From NCBI RefSeq assembly GCF_009720385.1, contig NZ_WARX01000001.1, positions 1,054,001 to 1,118,000 of the forward strand: a stretch of DNA of 64,000 nucleotides, given 5' to 3'. Position numbers and translations under genes: made by a program. The notes beneath the pieces are model-generated. The model saw only the letters and a list, made by a program, of their open reading frames with translations. It did not search any database and had not been told where the DNA came from. This stretch comes from Catellatospora vulcania (GTDB lineage Bacteria; Actinomycetota; Actinomycetes; Mycobacteriales; Micromonosporaceae). Positions 23,947 to 32,865 of this stretch are shown here, piece after piece (the stretch's first letter is position 1; every line of letters begins with the position of its first letter).

Positions 23947-23976
23947 TTGTGCATGAACTGTTTGCAGAAGTACTGT
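23947..23976 (+). promoter_or_regulatory. Promoter and operator region of the ArsR-type gene
   Basis: TTGTGC (23947-23952), an 18-bp spacer and TACTGT (23971-23976) place a transcription start at about the ATG 23984. The region repeats the word TGTGCA/TGCACA three times (from 23935 on), as expected for a dimeric repressor site. Confidence 0.45.
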
Positions 23977-23983
23977 GCATGTC

Positions 23984-24580
23984 ATGGACGATAAGACCGG
24001 CGCTGCCCCGCACAGCGTCGTACGCCTGAACGCGCTGCAGATCCGTATGCTGGCCCACCCCCTGCGGGCCCGCCTGCTGGGCCTGCTGCGCGTCGACGGG
24101 CCCGCCACCGCGACCACCCTCGCCCGGCTGCTGGACACCAACACCGGCGCGACCAGCTACCACCTGCGCCAGCTCGCCGACGTGGGACTCGTGGCCGAGG
24201 AAGCCGAGCTGGGCACCAGCCGCCAGCGCTTCTGGCGGGCCGCCCACGACGCCAGCACCTGGCTGCCGACCGACTTCGACGACGACCCCGACGCCCGCGC
24301 GGCCGCCGAGTGGATCGAGAGCCAGCAGGTGCAGCTCATGAGCGAGCAGGCCGAGCGGTGGCTGGCGTCACGGCAGCAGGCCCCGCAGGCCTGGCGGGAG
24401 GCCTCGACGATCAGCGACGCGATGCTGACCCTCGCGCCGCAGCGGCTGCGCGAGCTGAACGACGAGATCTGGGCGCTGATCCTCAAATACCGGCAGGACC
24501 CCGCGCTCGCCGCGGAGGAGGACGCCGCCCAGGTCCACATGTTCCTGGTGAACTTCCCGCGGGCGGAGGAGCTGCGATGA
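23984..24580 (+). CDS. ArsR-type winged-helix transcriptional regulator
   Basis: A 198-residue protein with an N-terminal ArsR/HTH_20 winged helix (ALQIRMLAHPLRARLLGLLR, then ATTLARLLDTNTGATSYHLR as recognition helix, about 15-75) and a helical C-terminal half (TSRQRFWRAAHDASTWLPTD onward) of the type found in actinobacterial regulators of drug exporters. No cysteine metal site is visible, so a small-molecule ligand is likelier than a metal. The ATG at 23984 sits 7 bases after a candidate -10, so it is probably leaderless. Its stop overlaps the ATG of the MFS gene (ATGA at 24577), marking a regulator-pump pair. Confidence 0.82.
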   Translation: MDDKTGAAPHSVVRLNALQIRMLAHPLRARLLGLLRVDGPATATTLARLLDTNTGATSYHLRQLADVGLVAEEAELGTSRQRFWRAAHDASTWLPTDFDDDPDARAAAEWIESQQVQLMSEQAERWLASRQQAPQAWREASTISDAMLTLAPQRLRELNDEIWALILKYRQDPALAAEEDAAQVHMFLVNFPRAEELR

Positions 24581-25857
24581 GCGCGCTGACGGTCAAGCAG
24601 GTGCGCCGCCGGTTCCTGCTGCTGCACGGGCTGCGCTGGCTGCCCGCCGGGCTCATCATCCCGGTGCTGATCCTGCTCATGCAGGAGCGCGGCCTGACCC
24701 TGCCGCAGATCGGGCTCGTCGCCACCGCGCAGGGCATCCTCGTGCTCGCCCTGGAACTGCCCACCGGAGGGCTGGCCGACGCGCTCGGCCGCAAACCCGT
24801 GCTGGCGACCGCGTGGGCGGTGAACCTGCTCTCGCTCGGGCTGTTCGTGGTGGCCGATTCGGTCGCGCTGTTCTTCGCCGTCTGGGCGCTGCAGGGCATC
24901 CACCGGGCACTCGACAGCGGCCCGCTGGAGTCCTGGTACGTCGACGCCACCCTGGCCGCCGACCCGGAGGCGAACTACGAATCCGGCCTCGGTTACGCGG
25001 GTACCGTCATCGGCGTGGCGATCTCCGCCGGGGCGCTGCTCAGCGGCGGCCTGATCGCGCTGGGCCCGTTCGGCCCGTTCAGCGCGCTCACCGTGCCGGT
25101 GCTCGCCGCCACGGCGATGCAGGTGGTCGCCCTGATCGTGCTGCTCGGGCTGATGGTCGAGACGCGCCCCGCGCGCGGGGCGGCCGCGCTGCGGGCCTCG
25201 GTGCGGCAGGCGCCCCGGATGATCGGGCAGGCGTTCGGCCTGCTGCGTCGGTCCCGCGTGCTGCTCGCGCTGGTGGCCGTCGAGCTGTTCTGGGGCTTCG
25301 GCATGGTCACCTTCGAGTCGCTGCTGCCGGTCCGGCTCGCCGAGGTCGTCGGCGACGCCGACCGGGCCGCCGCGCTGCTCGGCCCGGCCACGTCGGCGGC
25401 CTGGCTCGTCTCGGCAGCCGGAGCCGCGCTGACCCCGCTGCTGCTGCGCTGGCCCGGGGCCGCACCCGGGGCCGCGCTGCTGCACATTCTGCAGGGCGTG
25501 ACCGTGGTCGGCATGGGACTGTTCGCCGGACCCGTCGGCGTGCTGGTCGCGTTCCTGGCCTGCTACGCCGTGCACGGGGCGGCGAACCCGCTGCACACCG
25601 GGCTGCTGCACCGGCAGGTCGACGGGCCGTACCGGACCAGCGTCATCTCGCTGAACTCGATGATGGGCCAGCCCGCCGGGGCGCTTGGCGGGGTGGTGCT
25701 CACCGCGCTCGCCGCCGCGACGAGCATCAGCACGGCCATGCTGGTCGGCGCGGTCGTACTCGCCGCGGCCGCCCCGCTCTACCTCCCCGCCTGGCGCGCA
25801 GCGCGGCGCAGGCCGGTGCCCGAGTCCGAGGTCGCCGAGTTGGTGCCCACCGGCTGA
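24577..25857 (+). CDS. MFS transporter, probable drug or metabolite exporter
   Basis: A 426-residue inner-membrane protein with 12 hydrophobic segments. The loop 2-3 signature of MFS antiporters is present as GGLADALGRKPVL (about 66-78). The ESWYVDATLAADPEANY loop is typical of the tetracycline/3-phenylpropionate-like MFS branch often paired with ArsR- or PadR-type regulators. The ATG overlaps the regulator's stop by 4 bp, so expression is coupled and probably repressed by it. The substrate is unknown. Confidence 0.82.
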   Translation: MSALTVKQVRRRFLLLHGLRWLPAGLIIPVLILLMQERGLTLPQIGLVATAQGILVLALELPTGGLADALGRKPVLATAWAVNLLSLGLFVVADSVALFFAVWALQGIHRALDSGPLESWYVDATLAADPEANYESGLGYAGTVIGVAISAGALLSGGLIALGPFGPFSALTVPVLAATAMQVVALIVLLGLMVETRPARGAAALRASVRQAPRMIGQAFGLLRRSRVLLALVAVELFWGFGMVTFESLLPVRLAEVVGDADRAAALLGPATSAAWLVSAAGAALTPLLLRWPGAAPGAALLHILQGVTVVGMGLFAGPVGVLVAFLACYAVHGAANPLHTGLLHRQVDGPYRTSVISLNSMMGQPAGALGGVVLTALAAATSISTAMLVGAVVLAAAAPLYLPAWRAARRRPVPESEVAELVPTG

Positions 25858-25874
25858 CGCCGCTCACCGGCAGT

Positions 25875-25896
25875 GCCCCGCCCCCGTGGGCGGGGC
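25875..25896. terminator. Bidirectional terminator
   Basis: GCCCCGCCC and GGGCGGGGC (9-bp perfect arms, 4-base loop) lie between convergent stops at 25857 and 25918. Confidence 0.65.
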
Positions 25897-25917
25897 TCTG
25901 CCGGCGGCTGACGGGGA

Positions 25918-26301
25918 TCACTCCCCGGAGTAGGTGCCGAAACTCCAGATCACGCCCTGCGGGTCGCGGACACTGAAGCCCCGCGAGCCGTAGTCCTCGT
26001 CGCGCAGTCCGCGTAGCACGGTCGCCCCGGCGGCCACCGCCCGCGCGAACAGCGCATCCGGCTGGTCGGTCACCAGGTAGACCAGGCCCTGGTCGGCGGG
26101 GATGTCGTGCACGTTGTCCGGGCGCGGGCTGCCGAGCATGATCCCGCCGCCGGGCGGCCAGCGCAGCTCCGCGTGCGCGACGACCTCGCCTTCGCCGTGC
26201 ACGGCGGTGGCCTTGAAGCCGAACGCCTCCTCCAGGAACGCGATGGCGGCGTGCGCGTCGGTGTAGGTCAGGCAGGGCCAGACCATGGCGTTGTCACTCA
26301 T
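25918..26301 (-). CDS. VOC family (glyoxalase/bleomycin-resistance-like) protein
   Basis: A 127-residue single-polypeptide VOC protein with paired beta-alpha-beta-beta-beta units. The start MVWPCLTYTDAHAAIAFLEEAFGF and the end YGSRGFSVRDPQGVIWSFGTY are typical, with metal-ligand-type positions at His37/Glu41-like residues of the first unit and the DPQGxxW motif in the second. Such proteins bind or convert small hydrophobic molecules. Its ATG overlaps the stop of the AraC-type regulator (26298-26301), so it is the second gene of a two-gene operon. Confidence 0.8.
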   Translation of the reverse strand: MSDNAMVWPCLTYTDAHAAIAFLEEAFGFKATAVHGEGEVVAHAELRWPPGGGIMLGSPRPDNVHDIPADQGLVYLVTDQPDALFARAVAAGATVLRGLRDEDYGSRGFSVRDPQGVIWSFGTYSGE

Positions 26302-27116
26302 ACGTCCAGGGTGGCCGCGTCGGCGTCCTGCAGGCTTGGATTAATGGGAAGTTCCTCCGCCTGCGCCCAGTGCGACGGCGCGACACCCGCGAACTCGCGC
26401 CACTCGCGGGCCAGATGAGCCTGGTCGTAGTACCCGCACCTGGCGGCGATCTCGGCCAGCGCGGGCCGGTGGATGTCGCGCACCAGCCGCGCCGAGCGTC
26501 CGAAGCGGACCAGGCGCAGCGCATCCTTGGGCCCGACACCGAACTCGGCGGCGAACCGCGCACACAGGTGACGGCGGCTCCAGCCGGTCTCGGCGGCGAG
26601 TTCGCCGACCCGCAGCGCGCCGCCCGAGCGCATGATCCGCCGCCAGGCGAAGGACAGCTCCGGTGCGGGCTCCACCGGGTCGAGGCGGCGGGTGAGCGCC
26701 GCGTCGAGCAGGTCGAACCGCTGCCGCCACGACGCCGTACGCAACCGGTCCGTCAGCGGTTCGAGCGACAGCGGCGCGACCGCCGCCGCGAGCGCCGCGG
26801 CCGGCATGCCGAACAGGGCGCGGGCGCCCGCCGGGGTGAGCGCGAGCTGCACCCCGAACTGGGTGCCGTCGTGGTGGATGAACGCGGGAGCCAGGGTCAG
26901 CCCGCTGGCCAGGGCCTGGTAGCCGCTCGGCGGGCGGTCGCCGGTCAGCGCCACCAGGGTCGGCTCCTCGAAACTGATCACCACGGTCAGGTCGGGTGAG
27001 GGCAGGCCGAGGTGCACACCCGGGGCGAACCCGCGGTAGTGGTAGCCGAGGTACTGGCGGACGTAGGGCCGCAGGTGCGGGGCCGGCACGCCGTCCACAT
27101 GCTCCGCGATAGTCAT
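26298..27116 (-). CDS. AraC family transcriptional regulator
   Basis: A 272-residue regulator with an N-terminal ligand domain containing YVRQYLGYHYRGFAPGVHLG and VVISFEEPTLVAL, and a C-terminal AraC double HTH (ALRVGELAAETGWSRRHLCA, then HRPALAEIAARCGYYDQAHL). The DUF6597-like N-domain is common in actinobacterial AraC proteins linked to VOC genes. It is co-transcribed with the VOC gene through an ATGA overlap and divergent from the SulP gene. An autoregulated ligand sensor is likely. Confidence 0.85.
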   Translation of the reverse strand: MTIAEHVDGVPAPHLRPYVRQYLGYHYRGFAPGVHLGLPSPDLTVVISFEEPTLVALTGDRPPSGYQALASGLTLAPAFIHHDGTQFGVQLALTPAGARALFGMPAAALAAAVAPLSLEPLTDRLRTASWRQRFDLLDAALTRRLDPVEPAPELSFAWRRIMRSGGALRVGELAAETGWSRRHLCARFAAEFGVGPKDALRLVRFGRSARLVRDIHRPALAEIAARCGYYDQAHLAREWREFAGVAPSHWAQAEELPINPSLQDADAATLDV

Positions 27117-27228
27117 ACGTCACTCATTCTCCCACGGTGGGCGCAGGTGCGACGCAGGGCGGCCAACCGGGTCAATCGCCTGTTCGGAGGCCATCGCATT
27201 CCTAGGATCTAGGCATGGCGGTGACGGG

Positions 27229-28896
27229 GTGCTGAGCCGGTGGCGGCAATACCGTCCGGAGTGGCTGCGTCCCGACACGATCGCCGGGCTCACCGTGTGG
27301 GCGGTGCTCGTGCCCGAGTGCCTGGCGTACGCCACGATCGCCGGGGTCCCGCCCGTGATCGGGCTCTACGCCGCCGCGCCCGCCCTCGTGCTGTACGCGA
27401 TCTTCGGCAGTTCCCGGCACCTGGTGGTGGGCCCGATGGCCGCCACCGCGGCGCTGTCGGCCAGCGTGGTCGCGGTGTACGCCGGGCCGGGCGAACGCTT
27501 CGTCGCGATGACCACCGCGCTGGCGCTCGTCGTCGGCGTCCTCGCGCTGATCGCCGGGCTGGCCCGGCTGGGCTTCCTGGCGTCGTTCATCTCCGAGCCG
27601 GTGCTCAAGGGGTTCATCGTCGGGCTGGCGCTGACCATCATCGCCGGGCAGCTGCCGAAGCTGTTCGGCGTGCCCAAGGGCGAGGGGAACTTCTTCGCCC
27701 AGCTCTGGCACTTCCTCACCCACCTGGGCCAGACGAACCCGTGGACGCTCGCGATCGGCGCGGTGTGCCTGGCCGTCGTGATCGGGCTCAAGGAGCTCAA
27801 GCCGGTGGTGCCCGGCTCGCTGGTCGCGGTCGCGCTGGGCATCCTCGCGGTCGCCGTGCTGCACCTGGACCGCCGCGGCGTCGCGATCGTCGGGCACATC
27901 GACCCGGGCCTGCCCGCCCTCGGCCTGCCCGGCATCGCCGCCGCCGACTGGCTGAAACTCGTCGGCCCGGCGGTCGGCGTCGCGCTGATCGGGTTCGCCG
28001 AAGGACTGGGGGCTGCGAAGACGTACGCGGCGCGGTTCGGGTACACCGTGGACGCGAACCGGGAGCTGATCGGGCTGGGCACGGCCAACATGGGCGCGGG
28101 CCTGGCCTCGGGCATGGTCGTCAACGGCAGCCTGTCCAAGACCGCGGTCAACGCCGGGGCCGGGGCGCGCAGCCAGCTGTCCGGGCTGGTCGTGGCGGTG
28201 CTCACGGTGGTGACGCTGCTGTTCCTCACCGGGCTGTTCGAGCAGCTGCCGGAGGCGGCGCTGGCCGCGGTCGTGATCGCGGCGCTGGTGGAGCTGGTCG
28301 ACATCCGGGGACTGCGGCGGCTGTGGCGGGTGTCCACCGCGCCGCGCGGCACACCTGCGTCGCTGATCACCCGGCCCGACTTCGTCGCCGCGATCGCCGC
28401 GCTGCTGGGCGTGCTCGTCTTCGACACGCTGCCGGGCCTGGTCATCGGCATGGCGGTCTCGCTGGTCCTGCTCCTGTACCGGGCGTCACGCCCGATCGTC
28501 GCGATGCTGGGGCGCACCGGCGACGGCCGGTGGGTTGACCGGTCCCGGCACGACGACGCGCGACCCGCCCCGGGTGTGGTCGTGCTGCGGCCCGAGGGAG
28601 CCGTCTTCTTCGCCAACGCCGATCACGTCCGCGACCGGGTACGCGCCGCCGCGGCGGCGCCCGGCACGCGGGCGGTGGTGCTCGACGGCGAGAGCGTGCC
28701 GCTGGTCGACGTGACCGCCGCGACGACGCTGTCCGACCTGGTCGACGACCTACGCGGCCAGGGCGTCGAGCTGTACGTCGCGCACGACCTGGGCCAGGTC
28801 CGCGACATCCTGCGCCGCGCCGGCGTCACCCTGCCCCACGTGTACGCCACCATCGATGACGCGGTCCGCGCCGCCACCAGCACCCCCGCGCCCTGA
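27229..28896 (+). CDS. SulP family anion transporter with STAS domain
   Basis: A 555-residue membrane protein. The first third contains the SulP signature region PDTIAGLTVWAVLVPECLAY, followed by LVVGPMAATAALSASVVAV, and about 10-12 membrane segments run to residue 430. A STAS domain occupies the last 110 residues (VVVLRPEGAVFFANADHVRD, then VVLDGESVPLVDVTAATTL); the Ser that is phosphorylated in SpoIIAA-type STAS domains is replaced around the LVDVTA position. The substrate may be sulfate, bicarbonate or dicarboxylate. GTG 27229 is the first start that gives the whole domain. Confidence 0.87.
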   Translation: MLSRWRQYRPEWLRPDTIAGLTVWAVLVPECLAYATIAGVPPVIGLYAAAPALVLYAIFGSSRHLVVGPMAATAALSASVVAVYAGPGERFVAMTTALALVVGVLALIAGLARLGFLASFISEPVLKGFIVGLALTIIAGQLPKLFGVPKGEGNFFAQLWHFLTHLGQTNPWTLAIGAVCLAVVIGLKELKPVVPGSLVAVALGILAVAVLHLDRRGVAIVGHIDPGLPALGLPGIAAADWLKLVGPAVGVALIGFAEGLGAAKTYAARFGYTVDANRELIGLGTANMGAGLASGMVVNGSLSKTAVNAGAGARSQLSGLVVAVLTVVTLLFLTGLFEQLPEAALAAVVIAALVELVDIRGLRRLWRVSTAPRGTPASLITRPDFVAAIAALLGVLVFDTLPGLVIGMAVSLVLLLYRASRPIVAMLGRTGDGRWVDRSRHDDARPAPGVVVLRPEGAVFFANADHVRDRVRAAAAAPGTRAVVLDGESVPLVDVTAATTLSDLVDDLRGQGVELYVAHDLGQVRDILRRAGVTLPHVYATIDDAVRAATSTPAP

Positions 28897-28938
28897 CCCC
28901 GGGGCTCGTCGGCCCGGGCCCGTGGCCGGCCGGCGGGT

Positions 28939-29005
28939 GGAGATCACTGTCTGGGGGCCGGATCTGTGGTCTGGCCGCAGTTTCTGACCCGATACAGCGA
29001 TCTCC
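28939..29005. terminator. Long inverted repeat between convergent genes
   Basis: Twelve-bp arms (28939-28950 and 28994-29005, one mismatch) flank a 43-base loop between stops at 28896 and 29013. It may be a bidirectional terminator or a small repeat element. Confidence 0.45.
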
Positions 29006-29012
29006 GTCCGGG

Positions 29013-29936
29013 TCAGGACCGCAGCGCAGCGATCACGGGCCCGAAGGCCTCCAGGTAGGGGTCGTGGACGGTCAGGTAGGTGAAGCCGTAGCGGTCGCGC
29101 TGCCGCCGCAGCTGGGCGGCCATCTCCTCGACCGTGCCGAACAGCAGGAACGGCGACTCCAGCGCCTGCTCGACGGTCACCGCGCCGCCGGTGTCGACGC
29201 TGACCTGCTCCGCCGCGGCGTGCCGGTCACCGGTCTCGACCACCCGCTGGATCAGCGCGTGCCATTCGATCCGCCCGGCGCGCGGCCCGGCGTGTGTTCG
29301 CGCGAAGGCGACCCGCTCGTCGGCCTCCGTCGCGGACGCCAGCCGGAACGTGCCCGGCTCCGCACCCTTGACCTGATACGCCCCGGCCACGGAGACGATG
29401 TCGGCGTGCTGCGCGGCGAGGCGCAGGATCCGGTCGCCGGTGCCGCCGACGATCAGCGGCGGCCCGTACCCGCCGAAGCCGTGCTTCTGCACCGGCCGGG
29501 GCGGTGCGCCGCCCCGCAGCGGTTTCGTGTCGTCGGTCCGGAACCAGCGTCCCAGCTCGCCGATCATCCGGTCGAGCTGCCCCACCCGGACGCCGAACGG
29601 GGCGAACGGCAGACCAGCCGCGTCGAACTCCCACTTCATGTGCCCCGCGCCGAGGCCGACCTCCAGCCGACCGCCGGTTAGCAGGTCCGTCGTGGCGATC
29701 TCGCGGGCCAGCAGGGCCGGGTTCCAGAACGGCACGTTGAGCACCAGCGTGCCGACCCGCAGCCGCTGGGTCGCCGCCGCGGCCGCGACCAGCACCGGAA
29801 ACGGCGCGGGCGCGCCCAGATGGTCGACGGCGAACATGGTGTCGTAGCCGAGCTGTTCGGCCAGCCGGCAGCGCTGCACGAAGGCGTCGCCCGAGGGCAC
29901 CGAGAACACGTTCGACGAGAACCGGAACTCACGCAT
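29013..29936 (-). CDS. LLM class F420-dependent oxidoreductase
   Basis: A 307-residue TIM-barrel protein of the luciferase-like family. It begins MREFRFSSNVFSVPSGDAFV, then LAEQLGYDTMFAVDHLGAPA, has GGRLEVGLGAGHMKWEFDAAG (the cofactor phosphate-binding region), and ends in YGFTYLTVHD. The TIGR03621-like subgroup uses F420 rather than FMN. The start at 29936 has AAGG 7 bases upstream; the Arg-rich frame before it is excluded. It is divergent from a small membrane-anchored gene. The substrate is unknown. Confidence 0.85.
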   Translation of the reverse strand: MREFRFSSNVFSVPSGDAFVQRCRLAEQLGYDTMFAVDHLGAPAPFPVLVAAAAATQRLRVGTLVLNVPFWNPALLAREIATTDLLTGGRLEVGLGAGHMKWEFDAAGLPFAPFGVRVGQLDRMIGELGRWFRTDDTKPLRGGAPPRPVQKHGFGGYGPPLIVGGTGDRILRLAAQHADIVSVAGAYQVKGAEPGTFRLASATEADERVAFARTHAGPRAGRIEWHALIQRVVETGDRHAAAEQVSVDTGGAVTVEQALESPFLLFGTVEEMAAQLRRQRDRYGFTYLTVHDPYLEAFGPVIAALRS

Positions 29937-30027
29937 GCGTCGACCTTGCCGGGTCGCGAGGCGACACGCCAGTGCTGCGCCGCATCGCCGGGCGGGGCTC
30001 TTGCGGCCGTCGCGCACAGTGGTCGCC

Positions 30028-30471
30028 ATGACGCCTCTGCCACCCGGTCCGCCGCAGCCCAAGAGCCCGGTACGCAAGATCCTTATCATCGTCGCCATCG
30101 TCCTGCTGCTGTGCTGCGGCGGTGCGGCCGTCGCCGGCTACTTCGCGTACCGCGGCATCGAGGCGGCGACCGGCCCCGCCCGGGACGCCGCGACGGCCTA
30201 CGCCGACGACCTGGTCGCCCGCGACTACGCCGGCGCCTACGCGGGGCTGTGCAGCCGTACCCGCGCGCTGACCAGCGAGCAGCAGTTCATCGCGGAGCAG
30301 ACCGCCGGGCCGCGGATCAGCGATTACTCGGTGGCGGGAGTCAACGTCGAGCAGCACAACTCGACCGTGAGCGGCGTCGTCACCTTGGAGCTGACCAGGG
30401 CCGACGGTTCGCAGTCCGTGCTGGGGGTGCCGCTGCTCAAGGAGGACGGGCAGTGGCGGGTGTGTCTGTAG
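30028..30471 (+). CDS. Membrane-anchored DUF4878-like protein
   Basis: A 147-residue protein. A short Pro-rich cytosolic tail (TPLPPGPPQPKSPVRK) is followed by one membrane helix rich in Leu/Cys (about 20-45). An extracytoplasmic NTF2-like domain follows (ATAYADDLVARDYAGAYAGL, then GVVTLELTRADGSQSVLGVP and LLKEDGQWRVCL). This cone-shaped fold is common in actinobacterial surface proteins of unknown role. It is monocistronic and terminated by the hairpin at 30504-30538. Confidence 0.68.
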   Translation: MTPLPPGPPQPKSPVRKILIIVAIVLLLCCGGAAVAGYFAYRGIEAATGPARDAATAYADDLVARDYAGAYAGLCSRTRALTSEQQFIAEQTAGPRISDYSVAGVNVEQHNSTVSGVVTLELTRADGSQSVLGVPLLKEDGQWRVCL

Positions 30472-30503
30472 ACGGCCGGCTCGCCGGGAAGAGGGCGGGG
30501 TGA

Positions 30504-30538
30504 AGCGGGCGGCCGGGTTCTCTGCCCGGCCGCCCGCT
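30504..30538. terminator. Bidirectional terminator
   Basis: Fourteen-bp perfect arms (30504-30517 and 30525-30538) around a 7-base loop lie between convergent stops at 30471 and 30544. Confidence 0.75.
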
Positions 30539-30543
30539 GCCGG

Positions 30544-32865
30544 TCAGCGGCAGTGGTGGATGTCGCTGGTGGCCGAGGCGAGCACGATGTCGGCGCTGAC
30601 ACCCAGCGTCGGCGGGACGACGAGGTGCACGCCGTGCACGGTGAGCCCGCCGTCGACGGGAGTCTGCTCGTTGAACACGATCTTCGCGCCGGGCACACCC
30701 GGGATCGCGACGATGCTGTTCGGACCGGTCGTCACGGTCACCGGGACGCCGCCGACGAGCAGCTGCCCGACGGTGACCGCGCCGGTGGACCCGGCGCAGC
30801 CGGTGACGGACGTGGTGCGGATGTCGCGCAGCGCGATCGCGGGCAGGCCGGGCAGGCCCAGCTCGACCGAGCCGACCGTCGCGGTCGCCGTCGAGCCGCC
30901 GGGCGCGGTACGGGTGGTGACGTTCGCGCACAGCGCCGCGGCGCGCAGCACCAGCACGTTCACCGTGGCCGTACACGGCGTGGCGGTCGTCGACGGGTCG
31001 GCTACGCGCACCGCGCCGGTGTCCGGGGCGGCGGGCAGCGTCGCCGCGCCGACCAGGACCTTCAGCTTGCCGGAGACGCCGTACGCCCGGCCGGTCTCGT
31101 ATTGCAGGCCCACCGTCGCGGCGGCCTGGCTCGGCTCGTAGAAGGCGCTGCCGGTGTAGCGCGCCGACACGGGCAGCCTGCCGTCGGCGGCCAGCGGCTG
31201 CGCGACGTCGGCGATCACGCAGCCGGCGGTGCCCGTGGCGTCGGTGTCGGCGGTGCAGGACTGCGCGGACGGGCCGCTGCCCAGCGTCAGCGTGACCGGG
31301 GCCCCCGCGACGGGCGTGCCGTCACCGGGCAGCGGCGGAGCCGAACCCTCGGTGAGCCGGGCGGCCAGCCGGGCGGGCTCGTCGTTGGCGACGTTCACCT
31401 CGCCCGTGTACGCCAGCCGGGTCTGCTCCTTGGTCACGGTGAAGTCCGCCGTCGCGGTGCTGGGCAGGTGCACCTCGTCCCCGGCGTAGGCGGCGGTCGC
31501 CGAGTACGGGCCCGGGGTCTCCTGCGGCACGACCGTGCAGCTCGCGACGCCGTCGCCGCCGGTGACGGCGTCGCACGACTCGGTCGCGTTCAGGGCGAGG
31601 GTGACCGGCTCGCCGGGCAGTGCCGCGCCGGTGCCGGTCAGGGTCAGCTTCGCGGCCAGCGTCACCGGGTCGTGGTAGTCGCCGGTGACGTCGCCGGTCC
31701 AGGCCAGCGTGGTCGGCTTGCGCTTGACCTCGTACGACGTGGACACGCTCGACGCGTGCCGGATGGTGTCCCCGGCGTACGAGGCGGTCAGCGTGCGGGT
31801 GTCCGCGGGCGCCTGCGGGGTGACCGTGCACGCCGCCTCACCGGCCGCGTCGGTGACCGCGCTGCAGCCCGGCGTCCCGGCCAGCGCGAACTGGACCGTC
31901 GCGCCCGGGATCGGCGCTCCGCCGGTGGTGTACGTGAGCCGGGCGCGCAGCTGCGCCGGTGCGCCGACCGGGCCCGAGGTCGCGCCGAGGTAGCTCAGGG
32001 TCGTGTCGCGTACCTGGTAGGAGATGGTGACCGAGGCGTCGTCGGCGGTCTCGGCGATGCTGACGCCGCTCACACCGGCGGCGGTGTGGCTCGCGCCCGA
32101 ACCGCCGTTGCCGCCGTCGAACCCGGCCAGCAGCGGAGCCGGGGGAGCGCCGCCGGACGAGCCGCCGCCCCCGCCGTACCAGCCGCCGCCCCCGCCGCCG
32201 CCGCCTCCGCCGGTGGTGCCGGGCGCGAGCGCGCCGACCCCGCCCACGGCGTACGCGCCGGGGAAGCCGACCAGTCCGAGCGGCCCGAACGGCAGGCCGC
32301 CGTTACCGGCCCCGGTCGCGGTGCCGTCACCGCCGTCCCCGGACGGGGCGCAACTCGCGGCGAAGCAGCCGCCACCCCCGCCGCCCCCGCCACCGGCGAC
32401 GACCAGCCGCGACGCGGCCGAGTCACACGGGCTGCCCAGCGAGCAGGTGCGCAGGTCCGAGGCGCCGCCGCCCGCGCCGCCGTTGAACGGCGACCCCGCG
32501 CCGCCCTCGCCGCCACCGCCGAAGCCGGGGAACGCGCCGTCGCCGCCGTCGCCGCCGCGCTCGCCGACCTCGACCCACAGCCTGGTCACGCCCGCTGGGA
32601 TCGCCAGATCGGCCTCGACCCGCGCGCCGGGGCGGCCGTCCTCGCCGCTGCCGTCGCCGTCGCCGCCGCGTGCGCCGACCACGACGACGTGCACGTTCGT
32701 CACGCCCGCGGGCACGTTCCAGACCTGCTCACCGCCGGTGGCGGCGTACGTCGCCGTCACCTGGTGGTCGGCCCAGGCGGGCGACCCGCCCGCGATCACC
32801 CCGGCGCCGGCCACGGCCACGCCCACCAGCGCAGCCAGCCCCGCCCTGCTCGCCCGTCCGCGCAC
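30544..32865 (-). CDS. Large secreted Gly-rich protein with Ig-like repeats and choice-of-anchor P-like C-terminus
   Basis: A 773-residue exported protein. The signal peptide ends at SPAWADHQV. Residues about 35-290 form a Gly-rich domain with runs of up to about ten Gly and a beta-start YAATGGEQVWNVPAGVTNVH, resembling the glycine-rich domain seen in ALK-type receptors and bacterial surface proteins. Three Ig-like repeats follow (about 300-590), each starting with a strand such as TTLSYLGAT, TTLAWTGDV or TRLAYTGEV and containing a SYAGDT-type motif. The last 180 residues, GRAYGVSGKLKVLVGAATLP onward, look like choice-of-anchor P family domains. It is probably a cell-surface or matrix protein. 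No LPXTG or membrane anchor is visible. Confidence 0.72.
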   Translation of the reverse strand: MRGRASRAGLAALVGVAVAGAGVIAGGSPAWADHQVTATYAATGGEQVWNVPAGVTNVHVVVVGARGGDGDGSGEDGRPGARVEADLAIPAGVTRLWVEVGERGGDGGDGAFPGFGGGGEGGAGSPFNGGAGGGASDLRTCSLGSPCDSAASRLVVAGGGGGGGGGCFAASCAPSGDGGDGTATGAGNGGLPFGPLGLVGFPGAYAVGGVGALAPGTTGGGGGGGGGGWYGGGGGSSGGAPPAPLLAGFDGGNGGSGASHTAAGVSGVSIAETADDASVTISYQVRDTTLSYLGATSGPVGAPAQLRARLTYTTGGAPIPGATVQFALAGTPGCSAVTDAAGEAACTVTPQAPADTRTLTASYAGDTIRHASSVSTSYEVKRKPTTLAWTGDVTGDYHDPVTLAAKLTLTGTGAALPGEPVTLALNATESCDAVTGGDGVASCTVVPQETPGPYSATAAYAGDEVHLPSTATADFTVTKEQTRLAYTGEVNVANDEPARLAARLTEGSAPPLPGDGTPVAGAPVTLTLGSGPSAQSCTADTDATGTAGCVIADVAQPLAADGRLPVSARYTGSAFYEPSQAAATVGLQYETGRAYGVSGKLKVLVGAATLPAAPDTGAVRVADPSTTATPCTATVNVLVLRAAALCANVTTRTAPGGSTATATVGSVELGLPGLPAIALRDIRTTSVTGCAGSTGAVTVGQLLVGGVPVTVTTGPNSIVAIPGVPGAKIVFNEQTPVDGGLTVHGVHLVVPPTLGVSADIVLASATSDIHHCR

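Larger units (their letters stand above)
23511..23983. other. 473-bp gene-free right flank of the island
   Basis: This contains no convincing gene. A possible 53-codon frame at 23600-23761 has no SD and no family signature. The right half becomes A/T-rich, with a small hairpin at 23833-23852, and the last 40 bases carry the promoter and likely operator of the ArsR-type gene. GC-rich DNA resumes at about 23980, which marks the island edge. No flanking direct repeat matching the left edge was seen by eye. Confidence 0.55.
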
